A DNA stretch of 34,110 nucleotides from an uncultured Bacilli bacterium (GCA_944350345.1 CALVOP010000009.1:1-34110), one strand, 5' to 3'. Shown: positions 1 through 7,049, numbered from the stretch's first letter. The notes: a model not told the origin generated them from the letters alone. Translations and numbers: made by a program.

Positions 1-62
1 GATATGTATTTGCTATGATTGGTTTGGGATTAGGTTTCGTTTTAAAAGTATTTAAAAAGTAA
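1..62 (+). CDS. C-terminal end of an unknown, probably membrane, protein (partial)
   Basis: An open frame runs in from the left edge and stops at TAA 60-62. The visible 19 residues are a glycine-rich hydrophobic stretch ending in Val-Phe-Lys-Lys, as at the end of a membrane segment with positive residues on the inside. The rest of the gene is outside the window. It lies to the left of the tRNA-Met fragment, so it could belong to an integrated element. Function cannot be assigned. Confidence 0.45.
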   Translation, partial: YVFAMIGLGLGFVLKVFKK

Positions 63-136
63 TACAAATTACAATTTATTGATTAAATATCTATAAAAAA
101 TTTGTAGTTATATTTTAGTTATTTTTTATAAAAAAT

Positions 137-190
137 AATTCAAATTTACTTATATTTAATCAAATCTATTCAAACTTACTCAAATTTTAC
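137..190. repeat. Cluster of short TCAAAYTTACT-like direct repeats
   Basis: Four related copies of a roughly 11-base motif (TCAAATTTACT, TCAAATCTATT, TCAAACTTACT, TCAAATTTTAC) lie in about 50 bases. They sit just left of a truncated tRNA gene. Short direct repeats beside a tRNA-borne attachment site are typical of integrase arm-binding sites, but no integrase gene is visible here, so that reading is inference. Confidence 0.4.
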
Positions 191-201
191 AAATAATAAA
201 A

Positions 202-225
202 AGCCTTAAAAATAAAGGCTCTTTT
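202..225. terminator. Hairpin terminator, usable from both sides
   Basis: A 6-bp stem AGCCTT/AAGGCT closes a 7-base A/T loop. It is followed by CTTTT on the plus strand and by TTTTTATT on the minus strand. It would end transcription of the gene that leaves the window at position 62. Confidence 0.6.
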
Positions 226-260
226 GATATTTTACATCATATTACTAATTAGAGCTTTTT

Positions 261-305
261 TTCATACCCGTGAGGTTGTGAGTTCGATCCTCACCGTCGC
301 TACCA
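261..305 (+). pseudogene. 3' half of tRNA-Met (CAT); 5' half missing
   Basis: From the anticodon loop to CCA the sequence is a good elongator tRNA-Met: loop TTCATAC with anticodon CAT (263-265), 3' anticodon strand CCGTG, variable loop AGGTT, T-arm GTGAG/TTCGATC/CTCAC, acceptor CGTCGCT, discriminator A and encoded CCA. The bases where the 5' anticodon strand should be are TTTTT, which cannot pair with CCGTG, and no D-arm or 5' acceptor strand is found upstream. The break therefore falls at the anticodon loop. That is a classic crossover position for tRNA-targeting integrases, which duplicate the 3' half of the gene. Confidence 0.75.
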
Positions 306-319
306 TTTTGTTGATACGT

Positions 320-353
320 AAGTTAATCGTTTATTAATGATTGACTTTTTTTA
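320..353 (+). terminator. Terminator behind the tRNA-Met fragment
   Basis: A 9-bp stem AAGTTAATC/GATTGACTT (one G-T pair) with a 10-base loop is followed by a T-rich run. It probably was the terminator of the intact tRNA-Met gene. No gene is seen between it and the promoter at 460. Confidence 0.65.
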
Positions 354-459
354 TTTAGTATAAATTATATTTATTTAATTTTACTTATGTTTTAAATATA
401 AAAATATATTTTATGAAATTAAGCATGTTAACATTTTTACAACGTTTTTTTAAGTTTTA

Positions 460-488
460 TTGTATATTTTTTGTATATTTTGTATAAT
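460..488 (+). promoter_or_regulatory. SigA-type promoter of the glycosyltransferase gene
   Basis: TTGTAT (460-465), a 17-base spacer and a perfect TATAAT (483-488). The expected transcript start, about 495, lies downstream of the most upstream in-frame ATG at 471. This rules that ATG out and supports the start at 507. Confidence 0.65.
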
Positions 489-506
489 TTAATACGAGGA
501 GTATGT

Positions 507-1643
507 ATGAAAAAAAGAATTCTAATAACATATGGTTCTTATGGTTCTGGTCATAAAACAATTGCCAATTACATTAAAAATTATATTGAAGATAATTATG
601 ATTATGAAATTAAAATTTTAGATTTTACTGAACATTCAAATATTATTGGTAAAATTGGCATAAAACTTTTTGATTTTAATATTAAGTATAGAACTAAATT
701 CTTATTTAACTTATCATATGAATTGATGGATCATAAATTTACTACTTTTAGATTTAAAAAGTTTACAAAGAAAAGTTTTGATAATAATTATAATAGAAAA
801 TTTATAATTGATTTTGATCCGGATATTACAATTTCAACTCATTTTTTTGGCAACAATTTGGTTTCATATTATAATGATTTGAATCTTACTCATAGTAAAA
901 TACTTACAATAATAACTGATTATAAATCTCATCAGTGGTGGATTGCTAATCATAAAAATGAGGACGCATTTATTGTTGCTAATGAAGTTGTTAAAAATGA
1001 GTTGGTCGATTTAGGCGTTCCTTCTAACAAAATTTTTCCTTATGGTTTGCCAGTAAATCCAAATATTGATAATTTGCTTAAAAGTAAAGAAGATATTTTA
1101 AAAGAATATAAGTTGTCTGGAGATAAACCTGTTTTGCTGTTTTTTGGTGGTGGAAGTGCCGGAAGTATGAGTTATTTTGATTACTTTAAAATTGTAGCAA
1201 AGCAAAATTATAATGTTGATTTGATATTTGTCTGTGGAAAAAATGAAAAGTTAAAAAATAAGTGTGATGACTTTATCAGGAGTAAAAATATCAAAAATGT
1301 TAAAGTTTTAGGTTTTACAACTGATGTTTTTAATCTTATGAAAATTAGTGATGCAGTTATTAGTAAGGCTGGCGGTGCTACAGTCACTGAATGTTTGGAA
1401 ATGAATACCCCAATGATAGTAATTCCTGGTTATGGTGGTCAAGAAAAATATAATGAAAGATTTATGTTGAGAAAACATTTTGCTTTAAGGGCTAGAACTT
1501 ATTTTGGTTTAAAAAGAATTGTCAAAAAAGTTTCCAAAAACCCCGTTATACTAAAAAGAATTAGACTTAGAATGCTTAATAATGATAAAAATCATTCTGT
1601 TAGTAAAATTTGTAAACTCGTTGATAAAATGTTAAAAAAATGA
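507..1643 (+). CDS. MGDG-synthase/UgtP-like glycosyltransferase (GT28 family)
   Basis: About 378 residues, the size of UgtP/MGDG-synthase enzymes, which move glucose or galactose from a UDP-sugar to diacylglycerol on the inner face of the membrane to make glycolipids and lipoteichoic acid anchors. The N-terminus reads KKRILITYGSYGSGHKT, the glycine-rich acceptor loop of the family. The C-terminal half carries LFFGGGSAGSM and the GT28 nucleotide-sugar motif SKAGGATVTE. No signal peptide is seen. The start is the ATG at 507, preceded by GAGGAG at 496-501; the upstream ATG at 471 lies inside the promoter. A monocistronic unit between its own promoter and a terminator. The exact sugar and acceptor are inferred from the family; MurG is less likely because its lipid II motifs are not evident. 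Confidence 0.8.
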   Translation: MKKRILITYGSYGSGHKTIANYIKNYIEDNYDYEIKILDFTEHSNIIGKIGIKLFDFNIKYRTKFLFNLSYELMDHKFTTFRFKKFTKKSFDNNYNRKFIIDFDPDITISTHFFGNNLVSYYNDLNLTHSKILTIITDYKSHQWWIANHKNEDAFIVANEVVKNELVDLGVPSNKIFPYGLPVNPNIDNLLKSKEDILKEYKLSGDKPVLLFFGGGSAGSMSYFDYFKIVAKQNYNVDLIFVCGKNEKLKNKCDDFIRSKNIKNVKVLGFTTDVFNLMKISDAVISKAGGATVTECLEMNTPMIVIPGYGGQEKYNERFMLRKHFALRARTYFGLKRIVKKVSKNPVILKRIRLRMLNNDKNHSVSKICKLVDKMLKK

Positions 1644-1660
1644 CTTTAAGTCATTTTTTT
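1634..1660. terminator. Bidirectional terminator between convergent genes
   Basis: ATGACTT and AAGTCAT form a palindrome flanked by seven As on the left and seven Ts on the right, so it works in both directions. The glycosyltransferase stop lies inside the stem and the CofE-like stop lies at its right edge. Confidence 0.75.
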
Positions 1661-2846
1661 AGTCTGCATAATTTTTAAAATAATTTTTTATATAAACTAC
1701 TGGAGTTCCTTTATCTCCGCTTCCACTCGTTAAGTCACATAGTGAACCTATTAAATCAACATATCTTCGTGGTGTTGTTCCTTGTGTTTCAATTTTTCCT
1801 TTTAAGTTTGTTTCTTTTTCTTTTATTTCTTTTTTTATTGCGCTTGCTAGTTCTTCTCCGGTTAAATTTTTGAATTTGTTATCGGATAAATATTTTAGTT
1901 TTAATTCATTAGGACTTCCTTCTAACCCTTTTGTATATGCTGGGCTTACTACTGGGTCAGCTAATTCCCAAATTTTTCCTACTGGGTCTTTAAAAGCACC
2001 GTCGCCGTAAACCATTACTTCAACATTCTTACCAGTACTTTCTTTTATCATTCTTTGTATTTTGTTAACAAGTTCATCCCCAGTTCTAGGAAATAATTTT
2101 ACTTTTTCTTCGGTTGAACGATTAGATCCTAATAAACCATATTGTTCGTTATATCCACTTCCATTAATACTTTTGTTTAGTAGTTCATCCATCCCTAATA
2201 CTTTCACGCCGTTATTTCTTAATAATTTTTGTTTTGTTTCTTTCCTAGTGTGTATGTCACAAACTAATATATTTTTTGTATATTCCAGTATTGTTTCCGG
2301 GTTATTGCTTAGAATAAATTCAATTTCACAGTTTTCACTTTCTGCTACTTCTTTATAAAATTCAATCATGTTAACGCCAGTAAAAATGTGTTTAAAATCT
2401 CCAAATTTTTCAAAATACTCTTTTTCAGTTATTACATCTTTATATGGGTCTATGCTATTCATTGTAAGTTTATTTTTGTCGAGTATGTCATTACCAACTT
2501 CATCGCTAGGATAACTTAATAAACATGTTATTTTTTTGCTTGCTCTTGCAAAGGCCTTTAATAATACGGCAAATCGATTTCTACTTAGTATTGGGAAAAC
2601 TATACCTATATGCGATGTATCTAATTTTTGTTGTAAGTCTTCAGCTATTTGATCTATTGTAGCGTAATTTCCTTCACTTATTCCAACTACCGCTTCAGTT
2701 ACTGCTATTATGTCTCTATCTTCAATTTCAAAATTTTCTAAATTACTAGCTTCTAATACGCTATCAACAACTATATTAGCAAGATTATCTCCTTCTTTTA
2801 TTATAGGGGTTCTAATCCCCATGGCTATTGTTCCAAGTTTACTCAT
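1659..2846 (-). CDS. CofE-like (F420-0:gamma-glutamyl ligase family) protein
   Basis: About 395 residues. The N-terminal part, with GIRTPIIKEGDNL, DRDIIAVTEAVVGISEGN and GIVFPILSRNRFAVLLKAFA, matches the CofE/FbiB ligase fold that adds glutamate to coenzyme F420. Relatives with this sequence layout are found in many Bacillota that have no F420 pathway, so the real substrate is unknown. The later VMVYGDGAFKDPVGKIWELADP segment is also typical of this Bacillota subgroup. The ATG at 2846 is chosen because AGGAGAG lies six bases upstream. The ATG 21 bases earlier overlaps the TATAAT box. It has its own promoter and terminator, and no neighbour hints at a pathway. Confidence 0.7.
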   Translation of the reverse strand: MSKLGTIAMGIRTPIIKEGDNLANIVVDSVLEASNLENFEIEDRDIIAVTEAVVGISEGNYATIDQIAEDLQQKLDTSHIGIVFPILSRNRFAVLLKAFARASKKITCLLSYPSDEVGNDILDKNKLTMNSIDPYKDVITEKEYFEKFGDFKHIFTGVNMIEFYKEVAESENCEIEFILSNNPETILEYTKNILVCDIHTRKETKQKLLRNNGVKVLGMDELLNKSINGSGYNEQYGLLGSNRSTEEKVKLFPRTGDELVNKIQRMIKESTGKNVEVMVYGDGAFKDPVGKIWELADPVVSPAYTKGLEGSPNELKLKYLSDNKFKNLTGEELASAIKKEIKEKETNLKGKIETQGTTPRRYVDLIGSLCDLTSGSGDKGTPVVYIKNYFKNYAD

Positions 2847-2865
2847 TTTACACTCTCCTATATTC

Positions 2866-2874
2866 ATTATAACA
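2866..2874 (-). promoter_or_regulatory. Extended -10 promoter of the CofE-like gene
   Basis: On the minus strand TGTTATAAT is a perfect extended -10 element about 20 bases before the chosen ATG. No good -35 is seen, which is common for extended -10 promoters. Confidence 0.55.
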
Positions 2875-2917
2875 TATATTGGTTTGTTAACTATATTTTT
2901 TGAATTTTATTGTAAAA

Positions 2918-2940
2918 CAAAAAAGCACTGCTAGAATGCT
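2918..2940 (-). terminator. Terminator after tRNA-Glu
   Basis: Read on the minus strand, AGCATT/AGTGCT (one T-G pair) encloses CTAGC and is followed by TTTTTTG. It closes the tRNA-Gln / gltX / tRNA-Glu unit. Confidence 0.7.
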
Positions 2941-2950
2941 TATTTTCAAT

Positions 2951-3026
2951 TGGTGACCTGTACGGGATTTGAACCCGTGAATGTCGCCTTGAGAGGGCGA
3001 TGTGTTAACCATTTCACCAACAGGCC
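2951..3026 (-). tRNA. tRNA-Glu (anticodon CTC)
   Basis: A complete cloverleaf with encoded CCA: acceptor GGCCTGT/ACAGGTC (one G-T pair), anticodon stem TCGCC/GGCGA with loop CTCTCAA and T-arm loop TTCAAAT. The anticodon CTC reads GAG. In a very AT-rich genome this would be the secondary Glu isoacceptor beside TTC. The gene starts 12 bases after the gltX stop, on the same strand and without an intervening terminator. Confidence 0.93.
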
Positions 3027-3038
3027 AAGATAGAATAT

Positions 3039-4673
3039 CTATTTTTGTAGATATTCATCGAATAGTTTTATTCTCTCATTAATTTGTTCTTTTGTAAATA
3101 GTTTTAGTATTTCATATAGGTCTGGTGTCATTGTTCTTCCTGTTATAGCAACTCTTATTATTTCACATACATCTGCAACTGAACCTTTATATTTTTCTGG
3201 ATTTTGTTTATACTCTTTTGTTTCACTTGCAAATCCAAATTTTGGGCATAAATCTTTGATTTTTTTAAACCAGGTATCTTTGTCATCTTCTTTATTATAA
3301 TAATTGACAAAATATTCTTTTAAAATTTCTGAATCGTAAAATTCTTTTTTTGGAGTTTCATATTCATTAAATAATTCATCAAAAATGTATGATGTCTCTT
3401 TTTTAACATCACTATAACAAGATACGTCTTTTCTTGGTCTAGGTATGTTTCTTTCTATGTTTAGAAATGCTATTACTTTTTCTTTATTATTTAATAGTAT
3501 ATTATAAAAATCTCTGTCATAATCTTTAGAGTATTCTAATGTTTCTTCATAAATATCATTTGCACTTTTTTTGGAAAAATAAACTTTTGATATGTTTATT
3601 AATTTATCTAAGTCAAATAATGAGCCCCCTACTGACATTTTATTAAATTTAAATGTAAAATCTGAAATAGTTTTTTCGGGGTTTTGCATATACCACATTT
3701 CGAAGTCAGAATTAAGTAGTGTTGCCAAATATAATCTTACTGCATCTACTGGTATTCCCATCTCTGAATAGTAACTCACTGCTGCTTCAGGATCTTTCCT
3801 TTTACTTAATTTTCTAATTGTTGTGCCTTCCCTTTTTGTTAATGGGGCTATATGTGCGTATTGGGGTGCTGGAAATCCAAATGCTTCCCATATTTGTAAA
3901 TGATATGGTATGGAAGAAACATATTCATCGGCCCTGGTAATTGTTGTTATATCCATCAAGTAATCATCAACTACATGCGCAAATGCATATGGTGGCAAAC
4001 CATCGCTTTTTAGTAAAACGTGATCTATGTCATTTTCTGGAAATTCCATTTTACCTTTAATTAGGTCATTAAATATGAATTTTTTATTAAAATCGCCTTC
4101 GCTTTTTAACCTTATTACAAATTTGTCTCCATTTTTAATTTTTGCTTCTATCTCTTCATATGTTAAATTTCTACATTTAGCATATTTTCCATAATAACCT
4201 ATTCTGTCTTTTTTTTCTTGCTGTGTTTCTCTCATTTTTTGTATTGATTCTTCTGAACAAAAACATGGATATGCTTTACCTATTGAAACTAAATATTTTG
4301 CAAAAGATAAATATATTTCTTTTCTTTTCGTTTGAATATATGGCCCGTATTTGCCTTCATTCATAGGACTTTCATCAATAATAAATTTGTAATTTTTTAA
4401 ATCACGTATTATATTTTCAATTCCGTTGTCTATTTCTCTTTTTTGGTCAGTATCTTCTATTCTTAAAATGAACTTTCCGTTTGATTGGTGGGAAAATATT
4501 TCTGGAACAAATGCCGCGAATAAACTACCCATGTGAATAAATCCTGTTGGTGATGGTGCAAATCTTAATATTTCTTCACCATCTTTTTTTTCTCTTTTTG
4601 GGTATTTTTCTAGATAATATGATATGTCTTTAGCATCTGGAAATAATAGGTCCGCAAGTTTTTTATAGTCCAT
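3039..4673 (-). CDS. gltX: Glutamyl-tRNA synthetase
   Basis: 544 residues, class I synthetase that charges tRNA with glutamate. The ATP-binding signature is FAPSPTGFIHMGS (HMGS at 47-50) and the KMSKS loop is KLSKR (288-292). A zinc-type cysteine set CFC (137, 139) with C167 lies in the insertion domain. The protein is longer than the roughly 485-residue standard because of about 35 extra residues before the catalytic core and a long C-terminal anticodon-binding part. Start: ATG with AAAGGAGTG seven bases upstream, immediately after the CCA end of tRNA-Gln. The gene is enclosed by its probable substrates, tRNA-Gln and tRNA-Glu, in one transcription unit. Most Bacillota GluRS enzymes are non-discriminating and also mischarge tRNA-Gln for GatCAB; whether this one is cannot be read from the sequence. 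Confidence 0.93.
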   Translation of the reverse strand: MDYKKLADLLFPDAKDISYYLEKYPKREKKDGEEILRFAPSPTGFIHMGSLFAAFVPEIFSHQSNGKFILRIEDTDQKREIDNGIENIIRDLKNYKFIIDESPMNEGKYGPYIQTKRKEIYLSFAKYLVSIGKAYPCFCSEESIQKMRETQQEKKDRIGYYGKYAKCRNLTYEEIEAKIKNGDKFVIRLKSEGDFNKKFIFNDLIKGKMEFPENDIDHVLLKSDGLPPYAFAHVVDDYLMDITTITRADEYVSSIPYHLQIWEAFGFPAPQYAHIAPLTKREGTTIRKLSKRKDPEAAVSYYSEMGIPVDAVRLYLATLLNSDFEMWYMQNPEKTISDFTFKFNKMSVGGSLFDLDKLINISKVYFSKKSANDIYEETLEYSKDYDRDFYNILLNNKEKVIAFLNIERNIPRPRKDVSCYSDVKKETSYIFDELFNEYETPKKEFYDSEILKEYFVNYYNKEDDKDTWFKKIKDLCPKFGFASETKEYKQNPEKYKGSVADVCEIIRVAITGRTMTPDLYEILKLFTKEQINERIKLFDEYLQK

Positions 4674-4686
4674 TTTTTCACTCCTT

Positions 4687-4760
4687 TGGTTGCCCTAGTT
4701 AGATTCGAACTAACGATGCCGGAGTCAGAATCCGGTGCCTTACCGCTTGGCTATAGGGCA
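4687..4760 (-). tRNA. tRNA-Gln (anticodon CTG)
   Basis: Acceptor TGCCCTA/TAGGGCA, anticodon stem CCGGA/TCCGG with loop TTCTGAC, T-loop TTCGAAT, discriminator A and encoded CCA. The anticodon CTG reads CAG. The weak first acceptor pair (T1-A72) is typical of tRNA-Gln. It is the first element of the gltX unit; the ribosome binding site of gltX begins directly after its CCA, so processing of the tRNA 3' end sets the 5' end of the gltX messenger. Confidence 0.93.
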
Positions 4761-4771
4761 ATTTCATTTGT

Positions 4772-4780
4772 ATTATAACA
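4772..4780 (-). promoter_or_regulatory. Extended -10 promoter of the tRNA-Gln/gltX/tRNA-Glu unit
   Basis: TGTTATAAT on the minus strand, about 12 bases before the tRNA-Gln 5' end. A convincing -35 is not seen. Confidence 0.55.
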
Positions 4781-4790
4781 TATTTTTTAT

Positions 4791-5159
4791 TTAAAAAAAG
4801 TCTATTTCTTCATTAGTATTTAATAAATTGACATAAAATACTATTATACTAGCTATTAAAAATAGTATTGAGGATAGTAAAGCATAGTTATTTGCCTTTT
4901 TATCTTTGTTACTTAAATTTTTATCTGGATTTTTAAAATTTTTGTATGATGTATATACAAAATAAAGATATATTAATATCCCCACTATTATTATTGCAGA
5001 ACGAATGCTAGTTATAACTTTAGTACTTTCTTTATTGTTTTTTATGTTATCTTCTTCAATGTTATTACAAATTATTGCTGCTATAGATATTACTATGTAT
5101 ACTACAAATATGACATCATTAATTTTTATTTCTTTTAATCTTTCATAGTCAATATTCAT
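4791..5159 (-). CDS. Small membrane protein of unknown function
   Basis: 122 residues with three likely membrane segments, about 15-32, 50-68 and 92-110, separated by charged, Asn/Lys-rich loops. No known domain was recognised. No strong ribosome binding site is visible before the ATG, so expression may be weak. It lies between the terminator of the lysis-like pair and the promoter of the tRNA-Gln unit, on the same strand as both. It could be a late relic or partner of the lysis cassette, but nothing in the protein shows this. Confidence 0.55.
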   Translation of the reverse strand: MNIDYERLKEIKINDVIFVVYIVISIAAIICNNIEEDNIKNNKESTKVITSIRSAIIIVGILIYLYFVYTSYKNFKNPDKNLSNKDKKANNYALLSSILFLIASIIVFYVNLLNTNEEIDFF

Positions 5160-5172
5160 ATTCTAATTTATG

Positions 5173-5209
5173 AAAAAAATTGTCAACAAAGAACTTATTG
5201 ACAATTTTT
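5173..5209 (-). terminator. Strong terminator behind the endolysin-like gene
   Basis: A perfect 12-bp inverted repeat (TTGACAATTTTT with its complement) encloses an 11-base loop and ends in a T-run on the minus strand. It starts three bases from the stop codon of the M23 gene. Confidence 0.85.
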
Positions 5210-5211
5210 CG

Positions 5212-6009
5212 TTATTTTATGTAAAGTGTTTCTCCTTTATTTAGTTTTATCATATAATTATTGGTTTCTTCAACTATGTATTTAAATTTGTAATTAGTTT
5301 CTTCTTGATCTACTTTGTCTTCGTCGACTCTTCGGTAGACTGTGACGCTTTCCCCTTGGTTAGCCACCCAAAGGTTTTGTCCAATATTGTACCAATCATA
5401 AGTTTCCCCCTTTTTTTCTTCATAAAAATTATAGTATTTATTTTTTTCTAATAGTCCAACTCTTTCTGAAGTTTCACTTGGTTCCTTCCTAATACTTAAA
5501 CTAGAAATATTTGCTTTTATTTGATTTATTTTTTCATCTTTTTCTGCTGGGCTTACTTTTGTTGTATATTTTACGTATTTAGCACTGTTAGTATCAATTT
5601 GTTGGTTTGGATATATGTATGTGTAAAGTAATGGGTCTTGTTTTACATTGTTTACAAAAACTTCGTAATGTAAGTGTACACCTGTAGAATGGCCTGTTGT
5701 TCCCATAATTGCTATTTGCTCCCCAAATTTAACCTTATCTCCGATTTTTACATTGATACTATTATATTTTAGATGTGCCATTAGCGTTATTAAACCGTTG
5801 TCATGTTGTATTTTAATATAATTACCGTATGAATTTCCACTCGAGTCCTGTGTTTGATAGTTATTTTTTACTCCAATTACTGTTCCATCTTCTGGTGCGT
5901 ATATAGGAACTTCTTCTCCTCTATTTTGCCCACGCATGTCTACTCCGTTATGAACATTTTTTTTGAAAGTTTGAGTTATATATATGTATTTTAATGGAAA
6001 TGCTAGCAT
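5212..6009 (-). CDS. M23 peptidase with SH3-like domain; endolysin-like
   Basis: 265 residues. The N-terminal half is a LytM/M23 zinc endopeptidase that cuts peptidoglycan cross-bridges: VHNGVDMRG gives the zinc ligands H20 and D24, H79 sits in LITLMAHL, and VHLHYEV gives H112 and H114. A bacterial SH3-type domain follows at about 165-225 (SSLSIRKEPSETSERVG), as in phage endolysins that bind the wall. There is no signal peptide or lipobox, unlike housekeeping M23 enzymes. The gene starts in a TAATG overlap with the holin-like gene and has AAAGGGA about ten bases upstream. Together they form a two-gene lysis cassette with its own terminator. No other phage gene is in the window. Confidence 0.85.
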   Translation of the reverse strand: MLAFPLKYIYITQTFKKNVHNGVDMRGQNRGEEVPIYAPEDGTVIGVKNNYQTQDSSGNSYGNYIKIQHDNGLITLMAHLKYNSINVKIGDKVKFGEQIAIMGTTGHSTGVHLHYEVFVNNVKQDPLLYTYIYPNQQIDTNSAKYVKYTTKVSPAEKDEKINQIKANISSLSIRKEPSETSERVGLLEKNKYYNFYEEKKGETYDWYNIGQNLWVANQGESVTVYRRVDEDKVDQEETNYKFKYIVEETNNYMIKLNKGETLYIK

Positions 6010-6326
6010 TATTTATCATCCCTTTTGATTTCAATATATTGTTTAATATTTGAATAACTTGGAAATATTTTATCTTCAAATAATTTGTAAATTGTGTCAG
6101 CACCGATAAAAGTTATTAAACCTACCCATAAAGAATCATATATGTTTAAATTACTAAAAGATAAAGAGAAAAATATTCCAATTAGTAATGAAGATATTAT
6201 GGTTATAGGTATTATATGTTTCTTACTGGGTAAAACTGATTTTAATTTTTGAACGAATGTAGTTACTATTATTCCTGCACTCATAGCAACCATCAAAGTG
6301 TTTTTAAGTGTTTCTGTTTCAATCAT
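6009..6326 (-). CDS. Holin-like membrane protein
   Basis: 105 residues with three probable membrane spans (about 9-27, 37-57, 65-83) and a short basic/acidic tail, the layout of small three-span holins that open the membrane for an endolysin. The identification rests on size, topology and the one-base stop/start overlap with an M23 enzyme that has no signal peptide. No family signature is strong enough on its own. AGGATGTG lies eight bases before the ATG. It could alternatively be a small export or sporulation membrane protein. Confidence 0.65.
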   Translation of the reverse strand: MIETETLKNTLMVAMSAGIIVTTFVQKLKSVLPSKKHIIPITIISSLLIGIFFSLSFSNLNIYDSLWVGLITFIGADTIYKLFEDKIFPSYSNIKQYIEIKRDDK

Positions 6327-6346
6327 TTTATCACATCCTATGATAT

Positions 6347-6366
6347 AATAGGATTGTTTTCCTATT
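6347..6366. promoter_or_regulatory. Inverted repeat upstream of the holin-like gene
   Basis: AATAGGA and TCCTATT form a perfect 7-bp inverted repeat with a 6-base loop about 20 bases before the holin-like ATG. Its place in the leader suggests an operator or a leader hairpin. It has no T-run on the minus strand. Confidence 0.4.
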
Positions 6367-6417
6367 ACATTATTAAGATATGTAAAATATTTTTTTTGAT
6401 ATATTTTATTTAACTAA

Positions 6418-6442
6418 AAAAATACTTTTTTCAAGTATTTTT
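6418..6442 (-). terminator. Terminator of the lipoprotein gene
   Basis: A 10-bp stem AAAAATACTT/AAGTATTTTT with a 5-base loop, immediately downstream of the lipoprotein stop codon. Confidence 0.7.
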
Positions 6443-6449
6443 AATATTT

Positions 6450-6860
6450 TTATTTTTCACAAAATTCTTCTTTAAATTCTATGTCTTTTCTTGCAATTAT
6501 TATGTCATTTACTCCAGCCATATTTTGGCATTTAAATATATTGTAATCTTCACCTTCATATATTGTTGTGCCACCATCGTATAACACTTCTTTTTTTTCT
6601 AATACGCTAAGTAAATTTTCTATTGTTACATCTCCTGTAGATATTGGAACGCTTATGTCATTTAGTGTACCATCTGTCATTTTTAATTTAACTTCATCTA
6701 TACAATACGTTTTTATTATTTGCCCTAGTTCATTTGCAACTTCTACAAATTCACAATTATCTTCATTTGAAGGCGCTACTAACAGGTTGTAGTCTTTATA
6801 TTCAGCAAAGCATCCAGCTAAAATCAAACATAGAAATGATATTAATATAATTTTCTTCAT
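6450..6860 (-). CDS. Small lipoprotein of unknown function
   Basis: 136 residues. A short positive N-terminus, a hydrophobic stretch and the lipobox LAGC (14-17) predict a diacylglycerol-modified protein on the outer membrane face. The mature part holds four more cysteines, which could form two disulfides. No known domain is recognised. AAGGAGA lies seven bases before the ATG. It stands alone between its own terminator and the tRNA-Leu promoter, which points the other way. Confidence 0.7.
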   Translation of the reverse strand: MKKIILISFLCLILAGCFAEYKDYNLLVAPSNEDNCEFVEVANELGQIIKTYCIDEVKLKMTDGTLNDISVPISTGDVTIENLLSVLEKKEVLYDGGTTIYEGEDYNIFKCQNMAGVNDIIIARKDIEFKEEFCEK

Positions 6861-6927
6861 ATTATCTCCTTTTGTAACTTATATTGTTATTTTAACATAT
6901 TATAAAAAAATATTACAAATAATTTAT

Positions 6928-6955
6928 TTGAATTATTATAAAATCGTGGTATAAT
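6928..6955 (+). promoter_or_regulatory. Promoter of tRNA-Leu
   Basis: TTGAAT, a 16-base spacer and TGGTATAAT (extended, perfect -10), nine bases before the tRNA 5' end. Confidence 0.75.
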
Positions 6956-6963
6956 TTTTTTAC

Positions 6964-7049
6964 GCGAGAGTGGCGGAATGGTAGACGCGAAGGTCTCAAA
7001 CACCTTTGGTAGCAATACCGTGTGGGTTCAAGTCCCATCTCTCGCACCA
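6964..7049 (+). tRNA. tRNA-Leu (anticodon CAA)
   Basis: A type II tRNA of 86 bases with acceptor GCGAGAG/CTCTCGC, anticodon stem AAGGT/ACCTT with loop CTCAAAC (CAA reads TTG), a long variable arm and encoded CCA. No terminator follows directly. The transcript would run into the stem-loop element that starts at the next base. Confidence 0.95.

Noticed and set aside
251-305. A complete tRNA-Met gene including the AGAGC at 251-255 as D-stem
   Set aside because: No partner GCTC at the right distance, no 5' acceptor strand, and the anticodon stem cannot pair (TTTTT against CCGTG).
440-490. TTGTATATTTT near-repeats as an iteron-like element
   Set aside because: Two copies in AT-rich DNA are explained by the promoter's -35 and spacer; no further copies follow.
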